The position numbers and the translations under genes were made by a program. Below, piece after piece: positions 46,401 to 57,929 of a stretch of DNA of 64,000 nt. Each line of letters opens with the position of its first letter. Within the stretch, counting starts at the first letter, position 1. Origin of the DNA: Balaenoptera acutorostrata (Eukaryota; Chordata; Mammalia; Artiodactyla; Balaenopteridae); the NCBI RefSeq assembly GCF_949987535.1, contig NC_080074.1, forward strand, positions 42,949,641 to 43,013,640. The letters run 5' to 3'. The notes beneath the pieces are model-generated. The model made no database searches, was not told the origin of the DNA, and worked only from the letters and a program-made list of their open reading frames with translations.

Positions 46401-46828
46401 GTAGATTTGCAGACAATTCATTTTAAAATTAATGAACTTATTTAATTCATTGATTAAATGAATTAATGAATGTATAAATGAAATAAAAGATGAATGAATA
46501 AAATTCTACCCTGAAGGGCTAGGTTGATTCCTGGAATGAGATCAAGAATTAAAATGGAATCATTAGAAGATTAGTGTAGGGTTTGCTTAGGCAGATAAAA
46601 ATAGAGGCAAGAAATCTTTACTTTGGCAAGAAGAATGGAGAGTTAGAAATGGGGAATTGAGCTGGAACCAAGAACTGAATATGATGGGTCATGCTTATCA
46701 GCAAGCAGAAAAAGTTGATGAGAGAACAGTTAGGTCAGGATTGGTTATAATAGCACAGACTCTACTCAGAAGGGCAAATTGTGTGAAAAATGGATTGCCA
46801 CCACTTAGAGTATAGATTTGTTCTTGAT
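46401..46828. other. No recognisable feature
   Basis: AAT/GAAT-rich patch at 46437-46502, otherwise unrecognised. Confidence 0.4.
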
Positions 46829-48569
46829 CGGTGGTTCTCAAAATGTGATCTGCAGACTCCATGGAGTCCCTGGGAAGCTATCTGCAAGGTCAAAAATATT
46901 TTCACAGTAACACTAAGACATAATTTGCCTCCCTCACTGTGTTGATATTTGTACTATGATACAAAGGCAATGGTGGGTAAAATTGCTAGTTCCTTAACAG
47001 ATATCAAAGCAGTGATACCAAACTGTACTAGTAGTCATTGTATTCTTCATTGCTATATACAGTTGGCCCTCTGTATTCCCGCAGATTCAACCAACCATGA
47101 ACTGAAATTATTTTTTTAATTTTTTCTTTTGAAAAGTTCCAGAAAAGCAAAACTTGAATTTGCTGCTCCAGCAAATATTTACATAGCATTTATGAACTAT
47201 TTACATTGCATTTACATTGTATTAGGTGTTATAAGTTATCTAGAGATGATTTAAATTATACAGGAGAATATTCCATAGATTGTATGCAAATACTGTGCCA
47301 TTTAGTATGAGACATGAGCACCGTAGTATTTTGGCAACTGCAGGGGATCCTGAAACCAATCCCCCGTGGATACCAAGGGATGACTGTGCTCACAGGAAAA
47401 AAAAGAGAGAATTTAAGATTATGTTTGATAAAATAGTAATAATTATTAATTTTATCAAATCTGAACCCTTGATCATGTCTTTTAAAAGTTATGTGAGGCA
47501 AAATGCACAAAGCATTTCTGCTGCATACCAAAGAACAATGGTTGTCTCGAGGAAAAGGATTTATGTGATTGAGTTGTGAGCTGAACAAGCCACTCTTTAT
47601 ATGGAACACCATTTTTGCTTGAAAGGCTGACAGACAGACAACCTATAGTCATTCAGACTTGGGTATTTGGCAGACATTGTCTCAAAATTTAATGAAGTAA
47701 GTCTGTAATTTCAATGAAAACAACTTACAGCTTTTCTTGTTAAGAATAAAATTTGAGCTTTCAAAAATTAGAATTTTGGAAAACTTATATCCACCCTGTG
47801 AGTTTGACAATTTCCTAATTCTTAAGGACTTTTCTGATGAGTAGTTATATTAATGAATGTTGAGTTTTTGATATTTCAAAATGATACGTGTCAGGATTTG
47901 GAAGATATGCATAACTCAGTGAACCACTATTTTCCAAATGACCAATGAATGACATTACAAAACAATGTGGGACTAAAAGATCAATTCAAAGTTCAAGACA
48001 CACCATAATACACCAATGGATTTTAATGTTACAGTATACAAATGTTCATTCATATAGTTTCAGATTCCACATTGCTACTAACCTTTAAGAAACTATCACT
48101 TTTAAGGTTTTGGTGGTGTGAAAGCAAAGAATTATACTCACAATTAACTTTTAAAAAAACTATTAAATACTTTTCCAATTACATATGTGTGCGAGGCTGG
48201 ATTTTCTTCATTTATTTCAACCAGAAAAACATATCAGAACATATGGAATACAGATGTAGACATAAGAATTGAACTGTCTTCTATTAAGCCAGACATTAAA
48301 GAGGTCTGCAAAAATGTAAAACCAATACCACTTTTATCACTAAATTATTTTGGAAAATACAGTTAATTTTCATGAAATATATGTTATTTATCTTAAAATA
48401 TAATGGGTTTATTACTGTCTTTTTTAAAGGAATCACTGAACCTTAAAAATTACTAGTTTTAATATCTAATACGGTAAATATCAACAGATATAAACAAAAG
48501 CTCTTTGGAATTCTCCATAATTTTTAAAGGTGTAAATGGGTTTTGAGACCAAATGCTTAAGAACTGCTG
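46829..48569 (+). mobile_element. Old hAT (Charlie-type) DNA transposon
   Basis: The left end (gtggttctcaaaatgtgatc) and right end (gcttaagaactgctg) form imperfect terminal inverted repeats. The interior is a decayed transposase resembling the hAT proteins that gave rise to the ZBED5/FAM200 gene group; stretches such as IVIIINFIKSEPL, TMVVSRKR and SDSTLLLTFKKLSLLRFW remain (47400-47579, 48042-48272). It is riddled with stops. The flanking 8-mers match poorly, as expected for an ancient copy. A Tigger-like element lies inside. Confidence 0.7.
47060..47386 (+). mobile_element. Tigger/MER2-like element nested in hAT
   Basis: Terminal cagttggccctctgtattcc at the left and ggataccaagggatgactg at the right are imperfect inverted repeats of the mariner/Tigger type. 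Internal block gaactatttacattgcattt matches MER2-like elements. The left flank is TA; the right TA has decayed to TG. Non-autonomous. Confidence 0.85.
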
Positions 48570-48935
48570 TCCTCAGCAGCTCCACCCCAGGACAACCTTT
48601 TTAGGTCTATTGGAAAACAGAAGTTAGGGAACGGTAGCTCCCCCATGTAAATGGCTATATTTCCTTGGTCCAGAAATTGTTCAAATCTATGTTGAGTTGA
48701 AGTAGCAGAAAATCTGAGAGTCTGATGAAGTTAAGACTACCCACATCCCCTGGTTTACTGATGTCTGATCTAAACTTTAGCTTTATTTGGTTAGAATTCT
48801 GATGTCCCCATCCCAAGGTAGCCTCTAGAAGACAGTCTAGAGCATGGGCTTAATGGCACTAGAATCCCCAGTCTAGTTGCAATCAGAAAATGTTAACAAA
48901 GGAAGGTACCCTGACCTTTTGATCGCTTTGTGGTT
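48570..48935. other. No confident feature
   Basis: May contain more MaLR internal sequence, too diverged to call. Confidence 0.35.
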
Positions 48936-49850
48936 TTAACAAAAGGTTGTAGTGTTACTCCCTGGGCATTTTTCTCTAGAGCAGGCTTTCCGGACAGTGT
49001 TCAGAAGCCATCTCCTAACATTAATATTTTTTACCATCTGGGGAAGATGAAGATTTTCAAAATCATCACGTCCTGATCCCTTTTAAAAAAATTAATTAAT
49101 TAATTTTTATTTTTAGCTGAGTTGGGTCTTTGTTGCTACGTGCGGGCTGCGGGTGGGCTTTCTCTAGTTGCGGAGAGCGGAGGCTACTGTTTGTTGCGGT
49201 GCGCGGGCTTCTCATTGTCGTGGCTTCTCTTGTTGCAGAGCACGGGCTCCAGGCGCGCGGGCTCAGTAGTTGTGGCTCGCGGGCTCTAGAACACAGGCTC
49301 AGTAGTTTTGGCGCATGGGCTTAGTTGCTCCGCGGCATGTGGGATCTTCCCAGACCAGGGCTCGAACCCGTGTCGCCTGCATTGGCAGGCAGATTCTTAA
49401 CCACTGCGCCACCAGGGAAGCCCGTCCTGATCCCTTTTTATTTAACAGTATTGCCCCTAAATTCTCTCTCTCCCTCTTTGACATTTTGCATTTTGCTATA
49501 TGTATCAAGAATAACAGTGGCACCTTCAACATTTTGCTTAGAAATCACTGTAACTAAAGTTCCATCACTTACAAGTTTTGGTTTCAACATAACTGCAGCA
49601 ATTTCACTAAGCTTTTCTGTCACTACATCACAAGGATTCTCCTTCCTCACTTCCTTCTGAGACCTTCATAGCAGTGTCCTCAGTGTCCATATTTCTACTG
49701 ATAGTCATGGTGATTCTAGTCATGGTGCTTAAATTTCTCTTTTATGCTCTTCAACATTCTTCCAGCCTCCACCCATCACTCAGTTCCAAAACCACAGACA
49801 TATTTTCAGGTACCTGTTAAAACAGCACTCAACTTCTAGGTACCAAAATA
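48936..49850 (-). mobile_element. MaLR internal sequence next to 5' LTR
   Basis: In reverse complement, the bases after the LTR (tattttggtacctagaagtt) match the MaLR primer-site region and leader, followed by gttttggaactgagtgatgg and gaggctggaagaatgttg. An open frame at 49438-49650 is a gag-region remnant. A CHR SINE interrupts it at 49085-49422. The left limit is uncertain. Confidence 0.6.
49085..49422 (-). mobile_element. CHR-type SINE, long form
   Basis: Reverse full copy with a (TTAA)n tail. The TSD cgtcctgatccctttt is a perfect 16 bp at 49069-49084 and 49423-49438. Confidence 0.97.
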
Positions 49851-50478
49851 TGTATTAGTTTTCTATTTCTGTGTAACGAATCCCATAAACTTATCAGCTT
49901 GAAACAACACATATTTATTATCTCTGTTTCTGTGGGTCAGGAGTTCAGGCACAGCTTAGCTGGAGTTTCCACTGTTGGGTCTCCCACTGAACGTGTTGAC
50001 CGTGTCGTGTTCCCATCTGGAAGCTCAAATGAAGAAGAATCTTCTTCCAAACTCTAAGGTTGTTGGCAGAATTCATTTCCTTGCAGTTGTAGGACTGAGA
50101 GCTTCAGACGTTTTTGCTGGCTGTCAGCCAGAGGCTGTCCTCCACTTCTAGAGGCCATCTGAGCTCCTTGCCACATGGTTCTCTCCATAGGCAGTTCATA
50201 ACATAGCAGCTTGCTTCTTCAAAGACAGCAGCAAAGTGGCAAAGGGCAATTCTGCTAGTAAGATGGATTCTTACATAACGTAACATAATGATGGGAGTGA
50301 TGTATCCCATCACATCTGCCATACATTGTAATTATGGGAGTAACACCCTATAACTTTTGCCATATTCTATTGGTTGGAAGCAATTCACAGGCTCCACCTA
50401 CATTCAGGGATAGGAGCTTAAAGAAGGGCATTAAAAGGCAGGGATCACTGGTAGTTACCTTAGGGTCTATCTGCCACA
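49851..50478 (-). mobile_element. MLT1-type (MaLR) LTR
   Basis: Reverse LTR from tgtattagttttctatttct through tctgtgggtcaggagttcag and gccatattctattggttgga to ctatctgccaca. Because internal sequence adjoins its left side, it is the 5' LTR of a minus-strand element. It is longer than usual, so small insertions are likely. Confidence 0.8.
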
Positions 50479-50483
50479 ATGAA

Positions 50484-51474
50484 CAATGAGGGGTGGAAAC
50501 TAGTAGATAAATGCTTCCCTCTTCTTCACTCAGGCAGACAATTCTAGATGAATTCTAGACAACTATTCAAAGATCTAGAAAAATGAACCCTAGTTGCCTA
50601 CAGAAATGTCTAGACTGATCATCTAGTCTTGAATTGGCTTTCCTTCCTTCCATGTTTTAGTTTCCCAGTTTTTCACTCATTTGCTGGGATCTCTTTCCAA
50701 AATCAACTACCTGCACATAAGTCATTGTCATAGACTAATTTCTGGGAGGAAGCTAGGTTAAGGTAGAAGGAGTAAATAAACCTGTATAGATGGTACATTA
50801 CAAAATAGGAGGGATGGTAAGCAGGAGATTCTCCTTCCCACAGAAGAATTATCAACCTCCTCCCACAACCCCATATAATTTCTCTGGACTATCTTTAATA
50901 AAGCAATGCTAAAACTTCACGAACGAAAGCACAAGATACAGTCTCTAAACTCTCTTCTCCACAAAGCCAGAACTTACCCTGGATGCTAGACTGGGCTAGG
51001 CTAGCAAGTGGAGCTTAATTAGTTTCTGCTGTAGAGAGAGAGTTTTATCAAGTATGAACCTGGCAAAGCTTAATGGCACAAAAAGAATGACAGAAGTATT
51101 TAAATATAGAGAAGAAAACTATTAAAGAACATTTATCACCAAAAAAGGACTAGTTTTCTTTAGTTTTCTCTATTTTCATGGTGCCTGTCTTCTGAAGTGG
51201 TGACTACCATTCACTCTACTTTGGCCAAGTCATTCGTCAAATCAATGACTGTCGGTCATATGTTTGGGGAGGGTATGGATAGAATTACAAAAAGGGGACC
51301 CATGACACTCGGGGTAAGAGTTATGAGGAAGAAAAACCAATGAGGTACTTACAAAAAGGACTTGAGTCAGAATCATATGGACACCATGTCTAGCACAGTG
51401 AATTACTGTAATCTTCACATAAAACTCTGAAAATAGTTGCCTTAAGATTATACTGTCTGCATGATCAGAGTTCT
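50484..51474. other. No recognisable feature
   Basis: About 1 kb without any identified repeat or gene. Confidence 0.45.
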
Positions 51475-51486
51475 CATTTCCTTTTT

Positions 51487-51598
51487 TTCTTTTTCTTTTT
51501 TTTAATTTTTATTTATTTATTTTTGGCTGTGTTGGGTCTTCGTGTCTGTGCAAGGGCTTTCTCCAGTTGTGGCAAGCGGGGGCCACTCTTCATCGCGG
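51487..51598 (-). mobile_element. 5'-truncated CHR-type SINE
   Basis: Reverse copy holding only the 3' third of the long form (tail, ggctgtgttgggtcttcgtg, then ccactcttcatcgcgg). The promoter head is missing. The TSD tcatttcctttt is a perfect 12 bp at 51475-51486 and 51599-51610, so the truncation happened at insertion. Confidence 0.95.
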
Positions 51599-51654
51599 TC
51601 ATTTCCTTTTCTTAAAATATGGATTAGGACTCTTGAAATGTCTAAAGATAGATG

Positions 51655-51910
51655 ACTACCGTTGGTTGAGTATATTGTACGAACAGGCCCAGCACTGAGC
51701 TAATTGCTTTGCATGCAATTTCACAACATCTTTTTGAGTATAGAAGCTATTATTATTCTTTCCCCTAAGTATGGGGAAACTGTGAACCTCAGGATATTGA
51801 GTAATTTTCCCAAGGTCATAACAGCTAGTGAATGACAAAGCCAAGACCCAAAACTCATGTCCGCTTACTCTAAAGTTAAGGGCTTTAACCACTGCATCAC
51901 ACTGCTGCCT
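51655..51910 (-). mobile_element. MIR element, nearly full length
   Basis: Reverse MIR from ggcccagcactgagctaat through aagtatggggaaactgtgaa to gctttaaccactgcatcaca. Confidence 0.85.
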
Positions 51911-52261
51911 CAGGTTTCAAGATAGGAAATCTCAATTTTTAAAAAATATTTTTAAAGAATTTAAGTTTTTCCATATCTCATTTTAGTCACTTAAACTAAT
52001 GAGCTTAAAATTTCTGTTTTTCTCTGAAAAATGCAAAATAATCTATGGTGACAGAAAACACACATCAGCACTTGAGGATAGGAGAAGGCTGGGAGGGGCA
52101 GGAGGAAGGAGGAAGGAAATACAAAGTGGCATGAAAAAACTTTTGGGAGTGATAAATATGTTTGTTATCTTGATTATAATGATAGTTCCATGTCTGTATA
52201 CATATGTCAAAACTTATCAAATTATACTTTAAATATGTACAGTTTATTGCATGTCAATTAT

Positions 52262-52390
52262 ACTTCAAATTGCAGATGAGGAAGTCAGTATCAATAAGTT
52301 AAAGTGTCTTGTCCAAGATTAGCCAGAGAGATGGTAGTAGAGACAATAAAAATACAGCTTCTAAGATTCTTGAACAAGTGCTTTTTGCAT
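52262..52390 (-). mobile_element. MIR fragment
   Basis: Reverse MIR core (attgcagatgaggaagtcag) and a diverged head. Low similarity. Confidence 0.5.
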
Positions 52391-52950
52391 CTCAATTCGA
52401 TGTTATTCCCATCTGGTTTCAAAAAGGATCTGAAGAGACATAAAATATGACATGAAAGAAAGAAGAGGATCATGCTTAAGAAGAACTATGGGCTAACTTA
52501 CTTATCTCAATTGAGACTGGAAATCCACTGTGAATTCATTTGATGAAAAAGTTCAATGCATCTCTTTAGAAGTTTGTCATCATATGCAACTTACTGAGAA
52601 ATACATATTTTTAGGAAGTCTAAAGTTTGCATGACCAGCAGGAAGCAACTAAATACTTCAGAAACAGCATCTTGTACAGGAGAACAAATTAAAATTGGAG
52701 ACTGTTAGCATTCTCAGCTGTGTAGGAGAACTAAATTCTTTTTAAAATGATAATTAACATCTAGCCACATATTTTCACAACACTGAATTTGTGAAGATAG
52801 TTAGAACACTCCCCTAAGTAGACAGACTATAAAACCACATACTAAGGCCTATATGTGGCAGATTGTTTTGGCTGTTTTTTTCCATCTAAAAGGTTCTTTG
52901 CAAGAATCTATGTATTTTATAATAGAGTTTTTAAAAACTTCTTGTATTAT
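52391..52950. other. No recognisable feature
   Basis: Nothing recognised. Confidence 0.45.
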
Positions 52951-52960
52951 AGAAAATATA

Positions 52961-53084
52961 GGGAATTCCCTGGCGGTCCAGTGGTTAGGACTTGGCGCTT
53001 TCACTGCTGGGGCCCAGGTTCAATCCTTGGCTGGGGAACTAAGATCCCAAAAGCTGCATGGTGTGGCCAAAAAAAGAAAAGAAA
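52961..53084 (+). mobile_element. CHR-type SINE, short form
   Basis: Forward short copy with an (AAAAG)n tail. The TSD agaaaatata is a perfect 10 bp at 52951-52960 and 53085-53094. Confidence 0.92.
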
Positions 53085-53602
53085 AGAAAATATAATAAAC
53101 ATTGACTTATTTCTGTAAGTTATTCTAGAATTCTGCTATTTTACTTGACATTTTTTTTTTGCAGTATTATCTCACTGTAGTTTTTTTTAAAATTTTTATT
53201 GGATTATAGTTGCTTTATAATGTTGTGTTAGTTTCTACTGTACAGCAAAGTGAATCAACTATATGTGTACATATATCCCCTTTTTTGGATTTCCTTCCCA
53301 TTTAGGTCATCACAGAGCATTGAGTAGAGTTCCCTGTGCTATACAGTAGGTTCTCATTAGTTATCTATTTTATACATAGTATCAATAGTGTATATATGTC
53401 AATCCCAATCTCCCAATTCATCCCACCCCCCCTTTCCCCCTTGGTATACAGAGGTTTGGTCTCTATGTTTGTGTCTCTATTTCTGCTTTGTGAATAAGAT
53501 CGTCTATACCAATTTTTTCAGATTCCACATATATGTGTTAATATACGATATTTGTTTTCTCTTTCTGACTTAACTTCACTCTATATGAATCTCTATGTTG
53601 AA

Positions 53603-54655
53603 TCACATCTCTACAAATGACCCAGTTTCATTCCTTTTTATGGCTGAGTAATATTCCATTGTATATATGTACCACATCTTCTTTTTCCATTCCTCTATTG
53701 ATGGACATTTAAGTTGCTCCCATGTCCTGGCTGTTGAAAAAAGTGCTGCAATGAACATTGTGGTATATGTCTCTTTTTGAATTATGGTTTTCTCAGGGCA
53801 TATGCCCAGGAGTGGGATTCCTGGGTCATATGGTAGTTCTATTTTTAGTTTTTTAAGGAACCTCCATACTGTTCTCCATAGTGGCTGTATCAATTTACAT
53901 GCCCACCAACAATGCAAGAGGGTTCCCTTTTCTCCACACCCTCTCCAGCATTTATTGTTTGTAGATTTTATGATGGTGGCCATTCTGACTGGTGTGAGGT
54001 GATACCTCATTGTAGTTTTGATTTGCATTTCTCTAATAATTAGTGATGTTGAACATTTTTTCATGTGTTTGCATTGGCCATCTGTATGTCTTCTTTGGAG
54101 GAATGTCTATTTAGGTCTTCTGCCCATTTTTTTGATTGGGTTGTTTGCTTTTTTGATGTTGAGCTGCATGAGCTGCTTGTATATTTTAGAGATTAATCCT
54201 TTGTCAGTTACTTCATTTGCAAATATTGTCTCCCATTTTGAGGGATGTCTTTTCATCTTGTTTGTGGTTTCCTTTACTGTGCAAAAGCTTTTAAGTTTAA
54301 TTAGGTCCCATTTGTTTATTTTTGTTTTTATTCTCATTAATCTAGGAGGTGGGTCAAAAGAGATCTTGCTGTGACTTATGTCAAAGAGTGTTCTGCCCAT
54401 GTTTTCCTCTAAGAGTTTTATAGTGTCTGGCCTTACATTCAGGTCTTTAATCCATTTTGAGTTTATTTTTGTGTATGGTGTTAGGGAGTGTTCTAATTTC
54501 ATTCTTTTACATGCAGCTGTCCATTTTTCCCAGCACCACTTATTGAAGAGGCTGTCTTTGCTCCATTGTATATTCCGGCCTCCTTTGTCATAGATTAGGT
54601 GACCATAGGTACATGGGTTTGTCTCTGGGTTTTCTTGTTTTTGTGCCAGTACCAT
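53603..54655 (-). pseudogene. L1 ORF2 C-terminal half in the 5'-inverted L1
   Basis: Two open frames. 54107-54655 carries [28 protein letters not shown] and [16 protein letters not shown]. 53603-54064 carries [19 protein letters not shown], the [16 protein letters not shown] cysteine motif and [14 protein letters not shown] one-base insertion in a T run near 54130 breaks the frame. This copy retains the segment lost from the L1 at 24.34-27.46 kb. Confidence 0.88.
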
Positions 54656-54766
54656 AATGTCTTGATTACTGTAGCCCTGAAGTATAGCACAGATGCAAAA
54701 CTCCTCATCAAAATACTAGCAAACCGAGTCTAACAACACATTAAAAGGATTATACACCATGGTCAA

Positions 54767-55717
54767 GTGGGATTTATCCCAGGGATGCAAGGATTCTTCA
54801 ATATACGTAAATCAATCAATGTGATACACCATATTAACAAACTGAAGAATGAAAACCATGCGATCATCTCAATAGATGCAGAAAAAGTTTCCAACAAAAT
54901 TCAACACCCATTTATGATAAAAACTCTCCAGAAAGTGGGCATAGAGGGAACCTACCTCAACATAATAAAAGCCATATATGACAAACCACAGCAAACATTA
55001 TTCTCAATGGTAAAAAACTGAAAGCATTTCCTCTAAAATCAGGAACAAGACAAGGGTGCCCACTCTCACCACTATTATTCAACATAGTTTTGGAAGTCCT
55101 AGCCACAGCAATCAGAGAAGAAAAAGAAATAAAAGGAATCCAAATTGGAAAAGAAGAAGTAAAGCTGTCACTGTTTGCAGATGACATGATACTATACATA
55201 GAGAATCCTAAAGATGCCACCAGAAAACTACTAGAGAAGAATTTAGTAAAGTCACAGGATACAAAATTAATACACAGCAGTCTCTTGCATTCCTATACAC
55301 TAACAACGAAAGATCAGAAAAAAAATTAAGGAAACAATCCCATTTACCATTGCAACAAAAAGAATAAAATACCTAGGAATAAACCTACCTAAGGAGGCAA
55401 AAGACCTGTATGCAGAAAACTTTAAGATACTGATGAAAGACACCAAAGACGACACAAACAGATGGTGAGATATACCATGTTCTTGGATTGGAAGAATCAA
55501 TATTGTGAAAATGACTATATTACCCAAAGCAATCTACAGATTCAATGCAATCCCTATCAAATTACCAATGGCATTTTTCGCAGAACTAGAACAAAAAATT
55601 TTACAATTTGTATGGAAACACAAAAGACCTCAAATAGCCAAAGCAATCTTGAGAGGAAAAAAAACAATGAAACGGAGCTGGAGGAATCAGGCTCCCTGCC
55701 TTCAGACTATACTATAG
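54767..55717 (+). pseudogene. L1 reverse transcriptase segment, inverted part
   Basis: Sense fragments: [17 protein letters not shown] and [15 protein letters not shown] (54767-55021), [15 protein letters not shown] (55090-55329), then [15 protein letters not shown] (55505-55717). The frame changes at least three times. In motif A the second acidic position reads Asn (SNK for FDK), a further defect. Confidence 0.88.
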
Positions 55718-55764
55718 GGCTACAGTAATCAGGACAGTGCCTGACATTCTAAAAATCAAAATAA

Positions 55765-55801
55765 ATAAAGTTTGCACAGGATCTTGTTTTATATATATAT
55801 G

Positions 55802-55847
<46 letters not shown>

Positions 55848-56143
55848 AAGAAATTGGTTCATGCAGTTGCGAAGACTCAGAGAAGAGTTGCAGTTCAAGT
55901 CCAAAAACAGTCTGCTGGCAGAATTCCTTCTCACTTGGAGAAGGTCTTTGTTCTATTAAGGCCTTCAACTGATTGGATGAGGCCCACCCACATTATGGAG
56001 GGCAATCTGCTTTCCTCAAAGTCCACCAATTTAAATGTTAATCTCATCCAAAAACACCTTCATAGAAACATCCAGAATTAAGTTTGACAAAATATCTGGG
56101 CACGGTGGCCCAGCCAAGTTGACATATAATATTAAGGATCACA
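55765..56143 (-). mobile_element. MLT1-type (MaLR) LTR
   Basis: Reverse LTR whose U5-like end carries the (TA)n(GA)n tract, then aagaaattggttcatgcagt, gattggatgaggcccaccca, gagggcaatctgctttcctc, and the 5' end ttgacatataatattaagg to tcaca. MLT1C/D-like. Confidence 0.75.
55790..55843. repeat. (TA)n(GA)n compound microsatellite
   Basis: TA repeat with one TG interruption, passing directly into about 14 GA units. It is part of the LTR end described at 55765-56143. Confidence 0.95.
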
Positions 56144-56344
56144 GTTGTCCTATTTGTTTATATCTATAGGAATAGATCTATACAGTCAAATAATCCAAAC
56201 CTTCTCCAGATGGAACAGCAATGCCTGACACAAAGAGAGCATTCAGTAAGTGTATGCTGATTTGAATTTAACTGAATTTCAGTGAATTGAATTAAATATC
56301 CCTAGTGATGGCTAGGTTCTGTGAGGCTTCCAGTGTGATGTTGG

Positions 56345-57000
56345 GAGATCATATAGGATAGAGGTTAGGCACAAGCTCTGGAGTCAGATTATCCAGGTTC
56401 ACATAATGGTGCCTCTGCTTACTTTCTGTGTAACCTTGGATGAGTTAGTTAACTTTGCTAAGTCTCCATTTCCTCATCTATACAAAGGGAATAGGAATAA
56501 TAGCTATTAATGGTATACATTGCTAGTGTTAATCAACATTCAGTTCTCTTTCCCTTCTGGGTACTCAGTGGATTGACTATTTCTCAGCAACCCTGCAACT
56601 GCATGGGGCCATGTAACTCAGTCTGGCCAATGAAATATTGTGGAATTGAAATGTATCAATTTCAGAATGAGGGCATGAAAGGCCCATATGAAATTCCCCA
56701 GTCTTTCTTCCCTGACTGGGGCAACCACAGAAAAAGACTCATTTTAAGATGGTGACACCACAAGGTTGAAAGAGCCTGGGTTATTGTGTCACCATGTGGA
56801 GGACATTTGTCTGCAGCCAGAGCCAACTTTTTGGAACAAGAAATAAATCTGCATTCAGTTAAACCATTGACTTTTTTTTTCAACTGCATTGTAACCTAGA
56901 CTATTCTATTCTGTCTCACAGATGTGTTTTGATGATTCAATCAGATATTGTATGGGAATTGCTTGATTGGTAAGTAATTAGCACTCAAATGTTATCATTA
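56345..57000 (+). mobile_element. MIR split by an old insertion
   Basis: The head and core lie at 56345-56515 (aagctctggagtcagattat; gtctccatttcctcatctat). The MIR 3' part seems to resume at about 56926-57000 (tttgatgattcaatcagata, then agcactcaaatgttatcatt). Confidence 0.6.
56516..56925 (+). mobile_element. Old LTR-like repeat, family unresolved
   Basis: Blocks ggggccatgtaactcagtct, ggccaatgaaatattgtgga and a right end with aacaagaaataaatctgcat resemble a known old mammalian repeat. It appears inserted into the MIR. Confidence 0.4.
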
Positions 57001-57925
57001 TTATATTGAATGAATCATATTGGCTTTGAATATAAAACACTGCTCTTCTGTTGATCATTGTAACAATTCAAAACTTGAACAAATTCGAGTACCTGGGAAC
57101 TTTTATTTAAAGTATTCCAACTCTTTAAACTTTTACTTAGAACACTGCCTAATACACAATAGGCATTCATGAATAAAGAACAAGTTCCTATTTCAGTGAA
57201 CCTCTAATAAATGCTATCATTCTTTTCTGGGATCTTTTATTCCCTTACTGTCAGGCTGCTAAAATTTCATTTTACATTTCTTTTATGAAACCATAGTTCT
57301 TATTAAACAACCATTTTTGGATAGAGTTGTCCTATCAATAATGGGAATTAGGCAGTGATAGCTGCTTACATGTCTTAACTCTCTTCTGAATTCAGAACCA
57401 ATTCACAGGGATCCAGACAGAGAAAACAAAACAAAGCAAAACAAAACACCTTCTTACTGACAAAGCTGCTTGGACAATATGACTTCAACATACAGCCACA
57501 ACAAGGATTTTCAATACGCCTTCCCAAGTCCAAATGGGAGATGACATACCAAAGGAAAATTTAGGTTTGCAGGACAGATAAACTAAGGCAGAGTCACTGT
57601 TTTACACTCAGTGAGGTCAACAGTAGGAAGAAGGAGAATTAGGCCTCAGGCCTGCTCTAGAAGGTAAGCCTGGACCCTGATTCATGTGAGTTTAGTTTAT
57701 TACACAGAATGAGGAACAGATCAGAACATAATCTGTTGTGGGTAGGTAGATTTGAAAAATATGGCAAGAAAGGGAGTGGATATTATTTTCATTTCCCCAA
57801 ATCACCAATTAAATAAAACACTCTTTCTACTTATAGAAGGTGGCAGAAATAAAAATGGAAGTTACTCTTCACTAAAGTTCTAAAAGAAGCATGTTACTAT
57901 TTTAAGAGCCAGGTAAGGGAGCACC
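57001..57925. other. No recognisable feature
   Basis: Nothing recognised apart from an (AAAAC)n-like patch near 57423-57448. Confidence 0.45.
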
Positions 57926-57929
57926 TAAA

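Larger units (their letters stand above)
53151..55740 (-). mobile_element. L1 with 5' inversion, 2.6 kb
   Basis: The left part (53181 to about 54690) is antisense L1: 3' UTR and ORF2 back to VIK-like sequence before [20 protein letters not shown]. The right part (about 54690-55740) is sense L1: the reverse transcriptase from [15 protein letters not shown] sequence to the ATVI region. In a normal L1 the end of the right part directly precedes the start of the left part, so this is a twin-priming inversion of a minus-strand insertion. A weak TSD (ttgacatttt / ctgacattct) lies at 53145-53154 and 55741-55750. Confidence 0.9.

Noticed and set aside
49438..49650. Possible small protein on the minus strand
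   Set aside because: It falls within MaLR internal sequence and begins next to a SINE insertion; best read as a gag-region remnant.
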